A stretch of DNA of 64,000 nucleotides, taken from Alphaproteobacteria bacterium. Lineage in GTDB: Bacteria; Pseudomonadota; Alphaproteobacteria; Micropepsales; Micropepsaceae. The translations under genes and the position numbers were made by a program. The stretch is taken from positions 1 to 64,000 of the forward strand of contig JAFBAL010000049.1 in assembly GCA_019247845.1 (NCBI GenBank), given 5' to 3'. Shown here one piece after another: positions 1 through 8,059 of this stretch (position 1 is the first letter of the stretch; each line of letters starts with the position of its first letter). The notes under the pieces are model-generated. The model was not told the origin of the DNA. It did no database searches and was given only the letters and a program-made list of their open reading frames with translations.

Positions 1-798
1 GTCGACGGGCTGCTGGAGATCGGCCAGCTCGCGCCGGACGAGCGAGTCGCCATCGAAGCGCGCATCAACGGCTCGGGCCGCGGCATCGAGGACGTGCTGA
101 CGCAAGCGACCAGCCTGCTGTCGGGCCTGTCGCGCTGCGCCGGCCTCGTCGTCGCGGCCAAGCAGGATGCCGTGCTCAAGCATGTCGAGTTCGTCGCCGT
201 CGCGCCGGGCAAGGCGCTGGTCGTGATCGTGAGCGACGACGGCCAGGTCGAGAACCGCCTGATCGACGTGCCGCTGGGCCTGCCGGTCTCGGCGCTGTCG
301 GAAGCCTCGAACTATCTGAACGCGCGCCTGCGCGGCCGAACCCTCGAAGACGCACGCGCCGCGATCCTGACCGAGCTCGAGGACGAACGCGCCCTGCTCG
401 ACGCGCTGACCGCCAAGATCGTCGCTGAGGGCCTGGCGACGCTCGCCGGCCCGGAGAAGGTGCTCATCGTGCGCGGCACCTCGCACCTGCTCGATACGGT
501 GGAGGCGCAGGCCGATCTCGAGCGCGTCCGCACACTGTTCGACGATATCGAGCGCAAGGCCGACCTGATCCGCCTCCTGGAGCTTGCGCGCGAGGGCGAC
601 GGCGTGCGCATCTTCATCGGCTCCGAGAACCGGCTGTTCAGCCTGTCCGGCTCCTCGATCGTGGCGGCGCCCTACGCCAATGCCCAAGGCAAGGTCGTGG
701 GCGTTATAGGAGTGTTGGGCCCGACACGGCTGAACTACGGACGCATCATCCCCATGGTCGATCACACCGCGAAGGTGATCGGCAGATTGCTAGGATAG
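1..798 (+). CDS. hrcA: Heat-inducible transcription repressor HrcA (5' end cut by window)
   Basis: The reading frame is open from base 1, so the N-terminal winged-helix part lies outside the window; the visible 265 residues are the dimerisation/inserted-domain part. The C-terminus has the HrcA signature: a stretch beginning VRIFIGSEN, then VAAPYANAQGKVVGVIGVLG and GPTRLNYGRIIPMVD. HrcA represses the groE and dnaK heat-shock genes by binding CIRCE elements. It is followed after 3 bp by grpE, the standard alphaproteobacterial hrcA-grpE pair. Any CIRCE element would be upstream, outside this window. Confidence 0.95.
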   Translation, partial: VDGLLEIGQLAPDERVAIEARINGSGRGIEDVLTQATSLLSGLSRCAGLVVAAKQDAVLKHVEFVAVAPGKALVVIVSDDGQVENRLIDVPLGLPVSALSEASNYLNARLRGRTLEDARAAILTELEDERALLDALTAKIVAEGLATLAGPEKVLIVRGTSHLLDTVEAQADLERVRTLFDDIERKADLIRLLELAREGDGVRIFIGSENRLFSLSGSSIVAAPYANAQGKVVGVIGVLGPTRLNYGRIIPMVDHTAKVIGRLLG

Positions 799-801
799 AA
801 C

Positions 802-1353
802 ATGAGCGACGAAGGCTTTCCCGACCAGACCCCCGATCCCGCGATCCTCATCGCCGAATCCGAAGCGATGCGCGCCGAGGTCGCCGACATGAAGGACCGC
901 ATGCTGCGCGCGCTGGCCGATGCCGAGAACACGCGCCGCCGCGCCGAACGCGAGAAGCAGGACGCCAGCCAATATGCGGTGACCAAGTTCGCGCGCGACA
1001 TGCTGCAGATCGCCGACAATTTCGCGCGCGCGCTGGCCGCGGCGCCGCCCGCGGTGCGCGAGGCCGCCGACCCGCAGGTCAAGGCCGTGCTCGACGGCGT
1101 CGAGGCGACCGAACGCCAGCTGCTCAGCGTGCTCGAGCGCCACGGCGTCAAGCCGGTCGATACGGCCGGCAAGTTCGATCCCAACTTCCACCAGGCCATC
1201 GCCGAGGTGCCGGGGGCAGGAAAGCCCGCGGGCAGCATCGTCGACGTGGTCCAGGCCGGCTACACCATCGGCGAACGGCTGCTCAGGCCCGCCATGGTGA
1301 CGGTCGCAAGGCGCGACGAGGCTGGCGGCGGCGGGGTCGACACGAAAGCCTGA
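802..1353 (+). CDS. grpE: Nucleotide exchange factor GrpE
   Basis: A 183-residue protein. GrpE is the cytoplasmic nucleotide exchange factor that releases ADP from DnaK. An N-terminal long helix with coiled-coil character (about residues 15-60, containing AENTRRRAEREK) is followed by the family core (KFARDMLQIADNFARAL) and the C-terminal beta domain with FDPNFHQAIAEVPG and VVQAGYTIGERLLRPAMVTV, all diagnostic of GrpE. It begins 3 bp after hrcA and is almost certainly co-transcribed with it. Length is normal for an alphaproteobacterial GrpE. Confidence 0.97.
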   Translation: MSDEGFPDQTPDPAILIAESEAMRAEVADMKDRMLRALADAENTRRRAEREKQDASQYAVTKFARDMLQIADNFARALAAAPPAVREAADPQVKAVLDGVEATERQLLSVLERHGVKPVDTAGKFDPNFHQAIAEVPGAGKPAGSIVDVVQAGYTIGERLLRPAMVTVARRDEAGGGGVDTKA

Positions 1354-1356
1354 TTT

Positions 1357-1482
1357 ACCTCCTCCTGGGGAGGTCGAGGCGCGGCACGCGCTTCGGGTGG
1401 GGGTTCGGTGCGTGGCGACCCCACCCCACCCCACCCGACCCGCTCGCTTCGCTCACGGGTCGACCTCCCCATCGAGGGGAGG
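1357..1482. repeat. REP-like intergenic palindromic element
   Basis: The gap between grpE and the next gene is filled by a GC-rich palindromic stretch. Its left end folds as acctcc-N6-ggaggt and its right end as cctcccc-atcga-ggggagg (1464-1482), with a run of cccacccca units in between. An element with the same cctcccc/ggggagg borders occurs at 57500-57692. It resembles the dispersed intergenic repeats of alphaproteobacteria and may also act as a transcription terminator. No gene is supported in this gap. Confidence 0.6.
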
Positions 1483-1500
1483 TTGTTCTATCCTTTCCCC

Positions 1501-2535
1501 ATGGCCGAATCCCTGCCGTTCGACGTGCCTGAAGAGCTCAAGCGCTCCGACCGCGGCGCCTATCTGGAGCAGCGCGTCTTCGTCGTCTCGCCGTTCGGGA
1601 CGCAGGCGACGGCGGTGCTGATCTTCGCAGCTCTGTTCGGCAGCTATCTGGCGCTGGCGGGGGCGAACGGCGTGGCGCTGTTCCAGCCTCTGACGCGATT
1701 GGCGCTGATCCTGTCGGTGATGATGACCGTGATCGTCTGGGTGCAGCGCTTCGTGCGCATCCGCGCGCGCCGCGACCTCGCCTTGATGGCGCGCGTGCTG
1801 AAGGGCGGGATGGAACAGGCCGCGGAGATCTACCGCCTCACCCCGCACGGCACGCGGCTGGTGCCGGCGTCGCTGCTCGGGCTGTTGATCGGCATCGGCT
1901 TCGACTGGCTCCTCTATTTCTCGGGCCGCGCGCAGATCGCGGCGCCGCTGGGCGTCAAGCTGTGGTTCGCCGCAATCACGCTGGTGATGGTCCTGACCTT
2001 CGTGCGCGGGGTCGAGCTCACGCGCATGGGCGCGAAAGCGACCGTCGCGATCATCGACGACGGGCTGATCATCGATCTGCTGCGCATCGAGGAGCTGTCG
2101 GTCTGGGGCCGCAACTCGGCGCGTTTCGCGCTGATCTGGTTCGTGATCTCGGCTGCGACCTGCCTGCTCTTCGTATCGAGCGAGATCACCATCTTCACCG
2201 TCGCGCTGCTGATCGGCTGCGTCGCGATGGGCATCGCCGCTTTCATGGGCCTGATGCTGCGCATCCATCACAGGATCGTCGCGGTCAAGGCCGCCGAGCT
2301 CGAGCGCATCCGCCGCGATATCGACGCGCTTTCCGGCCACTGCGGCGCCGATGCCGACGCGGCGCAGCGCATCCAGGGCCTGCTGGCTTACGAGAAGCGC
2401 ATCGGCGAGGCGGGCGAATGGCCCTTCGATCAGACGACGGTGATGCGCGTCGCGGCGTCGGCCGGCATCCTCACCGTGCCGTGGTTCGGCCAGGCCTTGG
2501 CGGCCTTCATCGTCGAGAAGCTGGGGGCGTCGTGA
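1501..2535 (+). CDS. Polytopic membrane protein of unknown function
   Basis: A 344-residue protein starting [14 protein letters not shown]; the ATG at 1501 lies right after the palindromic element, so the longer upstream frame is not used. Hydrophobic segments at about residues 40-60, 70-90, 120-140, 155-172, 205-222, 228-250 and near the C-terminus suggest six or seven membrane spans. A cytoplasmic stretch ([19 protein letters not shown]) precedes the last hydrophobic region. I do not recognise a family with confidence. Its stop overlaps the start of dapB (GTGA), suggesting translational coupling. A function in the cell envelope is only a guess. Confidence 0.75.
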   Translation: MAESLPFDVPEELKRSDRGAYLEQRVFVVSPFGTQATAVLIFAALFGSYLALAGANGVALFQPLTRLALILSVMMTVIVWVQRFVRIRARRDLALMARVLKGGMEQAAEIYRLTPHGTRLVPASLLGLLIGIGFDWLLYFSGRAQIAAPLGVKLWFAAITLVMVLTFVRGVELTRMGAKATVAIIDDGLIIDLLRIEELSVWGRNSARFALIWFVISAATCLLFVSSEITIFTVALLIGCVAMGIAAFMGLMLRIHHRIVAVKAAELERIRRDIDALSGHCGADADAAQRIQGLLAYEKRIGEAGEWPFDQTTVMRVAASAGILTVPWFGQALAAFIVEKLGAS

Positions 2536-3206
2536 GCGACTTGCGCATCGTCGTGGCGGGCCCGAACGGCCGCATGGGACAGGCGGTGATCCGCGCCATG
2601 GGCGAGACGGACGGCGTGGCGCTCGGCGGCATCATCGCGCGCGGCGACGATCCGCTGCCCTCGCTCGCGCAGGCCCAGGCGCTGATCGATTTCACGCGTC
2701 CGGCGTTTTCGGTCGAGCTCGCGGCGCTCACCGCGCAGGCGCGCATCGTCCACGTGATGGGCACGACGGGATTCTCGGCCGACGACGACGCGAAGATCCG
2801 CGCCGCCGCCCGCCACGCCGTCATCGTCAAGTCCGGAAATTTCAGCTTGGGGGTGAGCGTGCTCGCGGCGCTGGTGGCCGAGGCCGCGAAGGCGCTGCCC
2901 GGATTCGACGTGCAGATCGCCGAGATGCATCACCGCGCCAAGGTCGATGCGCCGTCGGGCACGGCGCTGCTGCTGGGCAACGCGAGCGGGCGCAACGACC
3001 TCGGTTATGCCTCGCTGCGCGGCGGCACGGTGGTGGGCGAGCACCAGGTCATCCTGGCCGGCCCGCATGAGCGGCTGGTGCTGTCGCATTCGGCCGAGGA
3101 CCGCTCGATCTTCGCGCGCGGCGCGCTGGCCGCGGCGCAGTGGGGCCAGGGCAGAAAGCCCGGCCTCTATGCGATGGCCGACGTGCTGGGGCTCTCGCCG
3201 CGGTAG
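2532..3206 (+). CDS. dapB: 4-hydroxy-tetrahydrodipicolinate reductase DapB, compact form
   Basis: DapB reduces the DapA product with NAD(P)H in the lysine/meso-diaminopimelate pathway. The Rossmann motif [13 protein letters not shown] is at the N-terminus and the catalytic/substrate loop [19 protein letters not shown] is intact; the C-terminal [20 protein letters not shown] and [13 protein letters not shown] are typical. At 224 residues it is clearly shorter than the usual 260-270. The region between [10 protein letters not shown] and the [10 protein letters not shown] strand is reduced to a few residues, removing a surface loop normally about 30 residues long. The start is GTG overlapping the preceding stop. 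Its 3' end overlaps the converging ada-like gene by 40 bp. Confidence 0.93.
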   Translation: MSDLRIVVAGPNGRMGQAVIRAMGETDGVALGGIIARGDDPLPSLAQAQALIDFTRPAFSVELAALTAQARIVHVMGTTGFSADDDAKIRAAARHAVIVKSGNFSLGVSVLAALVAEAAKALPGFDVQIAEMHHRAKVDAPSGTALLLGNASGRNDLGYASLRGGTVVGEHQVILAGPHERLVLSHSAEDRSIFARGALAAAQWGQGRKPGLYAMADVLGLSPR

Positions 3207-4051
3207 CGCGCCGCTTCCAGCGCCAGCATCGAGCGCTTGCGCGTCAAGCCCCAGTGATAGCCGTGCAACGCGCCGTCGCTGCCCAGCACGCGATGGCAGG
3301 GGATCAGCCACGAGATCGGATTGCGCCCGACAGCGGTGCCGACCGCGCGGCTCGCGTTGATGTTGCCGATCCTGTCGGCGAGGCCGCGATAGGTGGCGAC
3401 CTTGCCCGGCGGGATCGCCAGCAGCGCTTCCCAAACCTTGATCTGCCACGGCGTGCCCAGAAGGTGCAGCGCAAGATCGCCGTCCTGCGTCTCGAAGATC
3501 TGCGCCGCGATGCGCCCCGTGCGCGCGGGGTTCTCGACGAAGCGCGCCTTCGGCCAGCGCGCGCGCATGTCGTCCAGCATCGCGCGCTCCTCGCCGTCGT
3601 CGCCGAAGGCCAGCCCGCACACGCCCTTGTCGGTCGCCATCACCAGCGCGCGCCCGAAGGCGCAATCGTGGAAGCCGAAATCGATCGCGATCCCGTCGCC
3701 GCCGCGCGCATAGTCGCCCGGCGTCATCGCCTCGATCTTGAGGCACAGGTCGTGCAGCCGCGACGAGCCCGACAGGCCGGCATCGAGCGCCGCGCCCAGC
3801 ACGCTGGTTCCGTTCGCCAGCTCGTCCTTGGCGTGGCCCAGCGTCAGATGTCCGACGAAGCTCTTCGGGCTGACGCCGACATAGCGCGTGAACACGCGCT
3901 GGAAATGGAACGGCGACAGGCCGACGGCTTCGGCCGCGGCGTCGAGGCTCGGCTGGTCCTGGTAGTTCTCGGACAGATAGCGGATGGCCCGCGCCATGCG
4001 CCTCCATTCCGGCCCGCTCTCCTGCGGCTTGATCGAGAGGATGTCGCTCAT
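3167..4051 (-). CDS. Ada-like AraC HTH / methylated-DNA cysteine methyltransferase
   Basis: A 294-residue two-domain protein. Residues about 17-115 form an AraC-type helix-turn-helix ([21 protein letters not shown]). Residues about 120-285 form an O6-methylguanine-DNA methyltransferase domain with the acceptor Cys252 in LIPCHRV and the preceding [16 protein letters not shown]. It repairs alkylated DNA by transferring the methyl group to itself and may activate its own transcription. The N-terminal zinc/methylphosphotriester domain of E. coli Ada is absent, as in many alphaproteobacterial homologues. It converges on dapB with a 40-bp overlap. Confidence 0.92.
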   Translation of the reverse strand: MSDILSIKPQESGPEWRRMARAIRYLSENYQDQPSLDAAAEAVGLSPFHFQRVFTRYVGVSPKSFVGHLTLGHAKDELANGTSVLGAALDAGLSGSSRLHDLCLKIEAMTPGDYARGGDGIAIDFGFHDCAFGRALVMATDKGVCGLAFGDDGEERAMLDDMRARWPKARFVENPARTGRIAAQIFETQDGDLALHLLGTPWQIKVWEALLAIPPGKVATYRGLADRIGNINASRAVGTAVGRNPISWLIPCHRVLGSDGALHGYHWGLTRKRSMLALEAARYRGESPSTSAIA

Positions 4052-4372
4052 GGGACCAATATGGCCCCGGACGCTACCGCTGACGACCCGAAACTTGCGG
4101 TTTCATCCCAGACGCAGACTGCGCCTAAGCCATCTAAGGACTTGAAAGTATTCGATTTGGGCTTATTTCTTTTTAGAAGAGTTCCTCAAAAGAAAGTATG
4201 ATGCACTACAATATGTAGGCTCAAAAAATTATCGACATGCTAAATACTGATCCTTATCCTCTCTGCTCAGTCGTGATTCGGTCCCTTGTTCTTGACCCGG
4301 TCCGGGCGGTCGTGTTAGGCCGCCCCGCTTTAGCGATTCGCAGGGGCGCTCGTAGAGGGGAGGAGTGACCTT
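4052..4372. other. AT-richer intergenic stretch, no gene recognised
   Basis: About 320 bp between the ada-like start and the first small gene of the 4.4-5.2 kb patch. Base composition drops noticeably below the surrounding genes from about 4130 to 4260. It should contain the ada-like promoter at the left and the promoter of the small gene at 4373 at the right. I see no tRNA fold, no convincing open frame and no clear terminator. Confidence 0.5.
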
Positions 4373-4585
4373 ATGTTCATGGAAAAGCTCCGCAAAATCT
4401 ACGCTTGGTTTTCTCTCGCCGACTATGCGAGCGCATCCGAACATGCGACGAGGCAGGTCGTAAAACGCTATACTCGCGGGAATGTTTCAACTCAAAATGG
4501 CTGGTACCTCAACGAGGCTGATCTAGCTGAGCTATCAAAGCGTGGCGATGAAGCAGCATCTCGCCTTCGAAAGTTTGTGCGTTAG
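4373..4585 (+). CDS. Small hypothetical protein
   Basis: A 70-residue protein, MFMEKLRKIYAWFSLADYA at the N-terminus and LRKFVR at the end. A good Shine-Dalgarno (ggggagga) sits 8-9 bp before the ATG, which supports translation. Charged and aromatic residues are evenly spread; there is no signal peptide or membrane segment. Codon use is less GC-biased than in the flanking housekeeping genes, consistent with recent acquisition. It is followed by another unrecognised gene 30 bp downstream. Function unknown. Confidence 0.55.
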   Translation: MFMEKLRKIYAWFSLADYASASEHATRQVVKRYTRGNVSTQNGWYLNEADLAELSKRGDEAASRLRKFVR

Positions 4586-4615
4586 GTTCAACCGGCCTGG
4601 GTCCAATTCTAGGTT

Positions 4616-5236
4616 ATGACGCTGACACCCGAACAACTGAGGGTGCTTGATAAAATTCGGTCCGAATGGGATCAGGCCGAAGAAGATATCAAGCGAGCAG
4701 AGCAAGTCTGCCTAGATATCGTCGTGCCGGCGATAAAAGAGCTTCGCTACGCCGGACGTCGGCTTGTAGACCTCATTCAGAAGCTGATCTTGGATCCGTC
4801 TTCCGGCGATATTCCGGGATTGCTGGCCGATGCAGAATTTGATTGTCATCGTGCACGCCATGACGCGATCGACGCGGCAACTTCCAAAATGGCAATTCAA
4901 TTGGAGTTGATGAAGGACCATCTCACTTTTGAAATAGTCCTCCAAGTCTGTCCCGAATACCGAAGCGTCGCCCTTAAAGTGCTGGCAATTCGCGAGAAGA
5001 TCGCGCTGTCGCGAAAAGACAGGAAAAATCGCGATGCGATTTATGCCGTTATCGAGACGGCAGACTTTCCTAAGCTGGTCGCCGACTACGATACGCTGCG
5101 GCTGAGCGAGCCGATGATGATCGAGATGGCAAAGCGCAGCCGGTGGCGCGACTTCTACGGTAAATGGGGATTTTGGATCGGATTGGCGGCGTTGATTACC
5201 GGCGCATATTTTTACTTCGTGCCGCTACACCAGTAG
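4616..5236 (+). CDS. Hypothetical tail-anchored helical protein
   Basis: A 206-residue protein with long amphipathic helices (about residues 5-60 and 70-165) and a single hydrophobic segment near the C-terminus (FWIGLAALITGAYFYFVPL, about residues 184-203). This pattern predicts a cytoplasmic coiled domain anchored to the membrane by its tail. Base composition is lower in GC than the neighbourhood and no family is recognisable. It lies 30 bp downstream of the small gene at 4373 on the same strand, so the two may be one acquired unit. No function can be assigned. Confidence 0.65.
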   Translation: MTLTPEQLRVLDKIRSEWDQAEEDIKRAEQVCLDIVVPAIKELRYAGRRLVDLIQKLILDPSSGDIPGLLADAEFDCHRARHDAIDAATSKMAIQLELMKDHLTFEIVLQVCPEYRSVALKVLAIREKIALSRKDRKNRDAIYAVIETADFPKLVADYDTLRLSEPMMIEMAKRSRWRDFYGKWGFWIGLAALITGAYFYFVPLHQ

Positions 5237-5238
5237 CG

Positions 5239-5727
5239 CTACGACCCGAAGCTTGCGGTGGTGCGCGCCCGGTGCAGCGCTGCCTTCAGCCGTTCCGCGA
5301 AGGAGATCCGTTCGGCGGGGGGCAGGAACTGGCCGATGCGCACGACCTTGCCGTGGCTCCACAGCGTCAGACGTCCGGGCTGCTCCTCGACCTGCACGCG
5401 CACCCAATAGGGATTGAGCGCGGTCTCGGTCATCGCAGGCCTCCTCACGATCCTGAGAAGCGACGGCGTAAGCGTGACGTGCTCTTCGCGCTCGGCCGCC
5501 TTGCGGCTGGCGCGGAACGCCCAGGCGAGGAGCGCGACGTCGGCGCCCAGAAACGGCAAGACCGGCCAGGCGCCGCGCAAGATGAAGTTCAGCGCGAAGG
5601 CAAGGTTGATCGAGGCGACGACGGCGAGGATCACAAGCAGCGCGCGCGGCGGAAGCGTAGGCGCCGGGCGAAGCACCGTGTCGAGCAGCATCTTGTCGAG
5701 CGGAAGATCGTCGGTCACGGCGCTCAT
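5239..5727 (-). CDS. DUF2244 family membrane protein
   Basis: A 162-residue protein. After a short N-terminal tail there are two hydrophobic segments (about residues 29-48 and 53-70; ALLVILAVVASINLAFAL and the following stretch), then a soluble domain with TLTPSLLRIVRRP and NPYWVRVQVEE and the late motif LTLWSHGKVVRIGQFLPPAER, which matches the DUF2244 family. The family is widespread in alphaproteobacteria, often near cytochrome oxidase or nth genes; its role is not established. Here nth lies about 0.6 kb away. Confidence 0.8.
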   Translation of the reverse strand: MSAVTDDLPLDKMLLDTVLRPAPTLPPRALLVILAVVASINLAFALNFILRGAWPVLPFLGADVALLAWAFRASRKAAEREEHVTLTPSLLRIVRRPAMTETALNPYWVRVQVEEQPGRLTLWSHGKVVRIGQFLPPAERISFAERLKAALHRARTTASFGS

Positions 5728-5791
5728 GATACAGCTCAGGCCCGTGTCTGACGACGGGCCTGAGCCGGTTAGGCGGACTTAAGCGACGCTG

Positions 5792-6088
5792 CTAGGGAGG
5801 GGGGTGCCCGCAGCGCTTCTCATAGCCCGCACGTCCGCCATGATCCTTCCAGAACGGATCGCCCAGATCGATATCGCAGGGGCTCGTCGCGGCACCCACG
5901 ACCGCACCGGTCACGCCGCCGATCGCCGCACCCGCGGCCGGATTGCCGGTCGCCGCGCCGATCGCAGCGCCGGCGCCTGCGCCGATGAGGCCGCCGGAGA
6001 CCGCACGGTCGCCCGGATTGGTTCCGCAGCCCGCAAGCGCGACGGCCGCCGCCAAAGTCGTACCCAGCGCCAATGTTCTCAGACGCAT
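5792..6088 (-). CDS. Small glycine-zipper lipoprotein
   Basis: A 98-residue protein starting MRLRTLALG. The signal peptide ends in a lipobox (ALAGC), so Cys21 should be lipidated. It continues with a glycine-zipper segment (GGLIGAGAGAAIGAATGNP and repeats, about residues 32-68), typical of 17-kDa-antigen/osmotically induced outer-membrane lipoproteins, and a short C-terminal tail with two cysteines (PCDIDLGDPFW, KRCGHPPP). The ATG at 6088 has a strong Shine-Dalgarno (gaggagg), so longer upstream frames are rejected. Probably an envelope-associated protein; exact role unknown. Confidence 0.82.
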   Translation of the reverse strand: MRLRTLALGTTLAAAVALAGCGTNPGDRAVSGGLIGAGAGAAIGAATGNPAAGAAIGGVTGAVVGAATSPCDIDLGDPFWKDHGGRAGYEKRCGHPPP

Positions 6089-6206
6089 TGTAATCCTCCT
6101 CATTCTCTCGTGCAGGAATAACGGATGAGGGCGCAGGATCGTTCCGGCCTCCATTGTGGCGACATCTGGGCAAATAGGGCGCCGACGGCTATGCATCTGC
6201 ACCCGC

Positions 6207-6294
6207 GCGCGGATGCGCGCAACGAGAAAGACCATGCGCGGATGCGCGCAACGAGAAAGACCATGGCGCGGATGCGCGCAACGAGAAAGACCAT
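6207..6294. repeat. Tandem repeat, three 29-bp units carrying start codons
   Basis: Three identical 29-bp units lie at 6207-6235, 6236-6264 and 6266-6294, with one extra g (6265) between units 2 and 3. Each unit ends gagaaagaccat and, with the following g, supplies a Shine-Dalgarno-like gagaaag and an ATG (6234, 6263, 6293). Because of the single-base insertion the first ATG is out of frame with nth while the second and third are in frame. The array abuts the nth coding region. Confidence 0.9.
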
Positions 6295-6985
6295 GCCTCG
6301 CCTTCTCACCGGGAAAGAGATCGAAGAGTTCTTCGCCCGCCTCGCGCGCGCGATGCCTTCGCCGAAAACCGAGCTCGAATACGACAACGTCTTCGAGCTG
6401 CTCGTCGCGGTCGTGCTCTCCGCGCAGGCGACCGACAAGAGCGTCAATAAGGCGACGGAGGAACTCTACAAGGTCGCCGGCACGCCGAAGGCGATGGCGG
6501 CGCTGGGCGAGAAACGCCTCGCATCCTACATCAAGACCATCGGCCTCTATCGCGGCAAGGCCAAGAACGTCGTCGCGCTGTCGAAGCTATTGCTCGAGAA
6601 TCACAACGGCGAGGTGCCGCGCGATCGCGAGGCGCTGGAAGCGCTGCCGGGCGTGGGGCGCAAGACCGCCAACGTCGTGCTCAACGTCGCCTTCGGCGAG
6701 AAGACCATCGCCGTCGACACGCATATCTTCCGCGTCGGCAACCGCACGGGGCTGGCGCCGGGCAAGACGCCGCGCGACGTCGAGGACGGTCTCGTCAGGC
6801 GCGTGCCCGACAAATACGCGCTGCATGCGCATCACTGGCTGATCCTGCACGGCCGCTATACCTGCGTGGCGCGCAAGCCGCTGTGTCCAACCTGCGTGGT
6901 GCGCGATCTCTGCCGCTATCCCGACAAGACGACCGAGCTCGACCTCACGAAACCGGCGAAGGCGGCGCGCGGCGCAGCGAGGTGA
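6293..6985 (+). CDS. nth: Endonuclease III
   Basis: A 230-residue DNA glycosylase/AP lyase of base-excision repair acting on oxidised pyrimidines. The HhH motif with catalytic lysine is LPGVGRKTANVVLNVAFG, the catalytic aspartate is in TIAVDTHIFRV, and the iron-sulfur loop C-x6-C-x2-C-x5-C is complete (CVARKPLCPTCVVRDLC). I place the start at the last repeat-borne ATG (6293, MPRLLTGKEIEEF), where family similarity begins. The ATG at 6263 in the preceding repeat is in frame and would add ten residues. The 3' end overlaps the converging lipoprotein gene by 41 bp. Confidence 0.95.
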   Translation: MPRLLTGKEIEEFFARLARAMPSPKTELEYDNVFELLVAVVLSAQATDKSVNKATEELYKVAGTPKAMAALGEKRLASYIKTIGLYRGKAKNVVALSKLLLENHNGEVPRDREALEALPGVGRKTANVVLNVAFGEKTIAVDTHIFRVGNRTGLAPGKTPRDVEDGLVRRVPDKYALHAHHWLILHGRYTCVARKPLCPTCVVRDLCRYPDKTTELDLTKPAKAARGAAR

Positions 6986-7310
6986 GGCAGCCCGCGTCGA
7001 ACGAAGAGTCCGCAGGGCGCGGCGAGGTCTCGACATGGCGCACCACCAGCACGCTGTTGTCGGGATAGAGGAAGAACCACGCACGGCACGCCGCGCTGTC
7101 GTAGCGCCACATCTCGGTCGGGCCGTCCTTGCGCGTGAAGGCGGGCGCGCCCAGCGCCAAGGTCAGCGCGCCCGACGACAGCCCGACCAGTCCGGGCGGC
7201 TCGCCCGGCGGCGGCGCTTCGGGCAGCGCCACGTGGTCGGACGGGCGACGGCTGTTGGCGCATGCCGCCAGCATCGCGCAACACAGAACGATCGTCAGTG
7301 CACGCTTCAT
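6945..7310 (-). CDS. Hypothetical lipoprotein
   Basis: A 121-residue protein starting MKRALTIVLCCAMLAACANS: a lipoprotein signal peptide with lipobox LAAC. The mature part is short, with a conserved-looking core (LVGLSSGALTLALGAPAFT, then EMWRYDSAACRAWFFLYPD). The G-x-P plus W-x-Y pattern resembles small outer-membrane-assembly-type lipoprotein folds (SmpA/BamE-like), but that is only a structural impression. Its start overlaps the stop of the EI24-family gene (ATGA), so the two are likely translated together. The C-terminus overlaps nth on the opposite strand. Confidence 0.78.
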   Translation of the reverse strand: MKRALTIVLCCAMLAACANSRRPSDHVALPEAPPPGEPPGLVGLSSGALTLALGAPAFTRKDGPTEMWRYDSAACRAWFFLYPDNSVLVVRHVETSPRPADSSFDAGCLTSLRRAPPSPVS

Positions 7311-7978
7311 GCCGGACTCTCCTTGGACACGCGCTTGAACAGATGCACCATCAGCGCCGCTCCGAACAGGGGCGCGATGAAATTGGCAAGCGGCACGACG
7401 GTCAGGATCGAGATGATCAGGCCGGCCGCGAAGATGCGTCCGCCGTTGCGCCGGCGCAGCGCATCGGCCGCGCCGCGTTGCAAGTGCCGCAGCGCCGCCA
7501 GCTCGAAATATTCGCGGCCCAAGAGCACGCCGTTGGCGATGATGGTGATGAGCTCGCCGGCTCCGGGCAGGAACGCGTCCACCGGCAAGAGCAACAGGTC
7601 GACCAGGACCACCAGTCCCGCCAGCCGGATGCCCGCGCCCGATCCCGTTCCGAAGCTCATGCCCGGCGCCTTGGGATCGGAGGGATAGGACCGCGCTTCG
7701 ATGGCGTCGGCGACGCGGTCGAGATAGAGCGAGGCGAAGATCGCCGCGACCGGCCCGCCCAAGGTGAAGATGCCGATGATGATGAGGACCGGCGCCAGGA
7801 TCTCGAGCAGGCGGTTCACCCAGGGATAGCCCAAGGTCGGCAGCGCGTGCAGCAGGTACTCGATGCCGGCCAGGACCAGGGCGAAGAGCACGATGGTCAG
7901 GAACAGCGCCTTCAGCGCCGTGCCCACCAGCGCGGGGTCGACCAGGAAGCCCAGCGCGCGGCCCAAGCTTGCGAACAT
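7307..7978 (-). CDS. EI24/CysZ-like membrane protein
   Basis: A 223-residue polytopic protein of the EI24 family, which includes the sulfate transporter CysZ. It opens with MFASLGRALGFLVDPAL, then hydrophobic segments at about 20-45, 62-85, 118-145 and 188-215, and has GREYFELAALRHL in the conserved intracellular region. The C-terminal segment PLANFIAPLFGAALMVHLF is a family hallmark. Alphaproteobacterial members are not proven sulfate transporters, so only the family is assigned. The downstream lipoprotein gene overlaps by 4 bp. Confidence 0.82.
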   Translation of the reverse strand: MFASLGRALGFLVDPALVGTALKALFLTIVLFALVLAGIEYLLHALPTLGYPWVNRLLEILAPVLIIIGIFTLGGPVAAIFASLYLDRVADAIEARSYPSDPKAPGMSFGTGSGAGIRLAGLVVLVDLLLLPVDAFLPGAGELITIIANGVLLGREYFELAALRHLQRGAADALRRRNGGRIFAAGLIISILTVVPLANFIAPLFGAALMVHLFKRVSKESPA

Positions 7979-8059
7979 GCGGGACGTCCTTTAACTGCTC
8001 GGCCGACGGCAACGGCACGGCCGACTGTTCGGGCCGGCTTCCATCGGGGTGACCTTAGC

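Noticed and set aside
6125..6292. N-terminal extension of nth through the 29-bp repeats to an ATG at 6125
   Set aside because: The extra residues come from upstream intergenic sequence and tandem repeats and have no family similarity; start placed at 6293.
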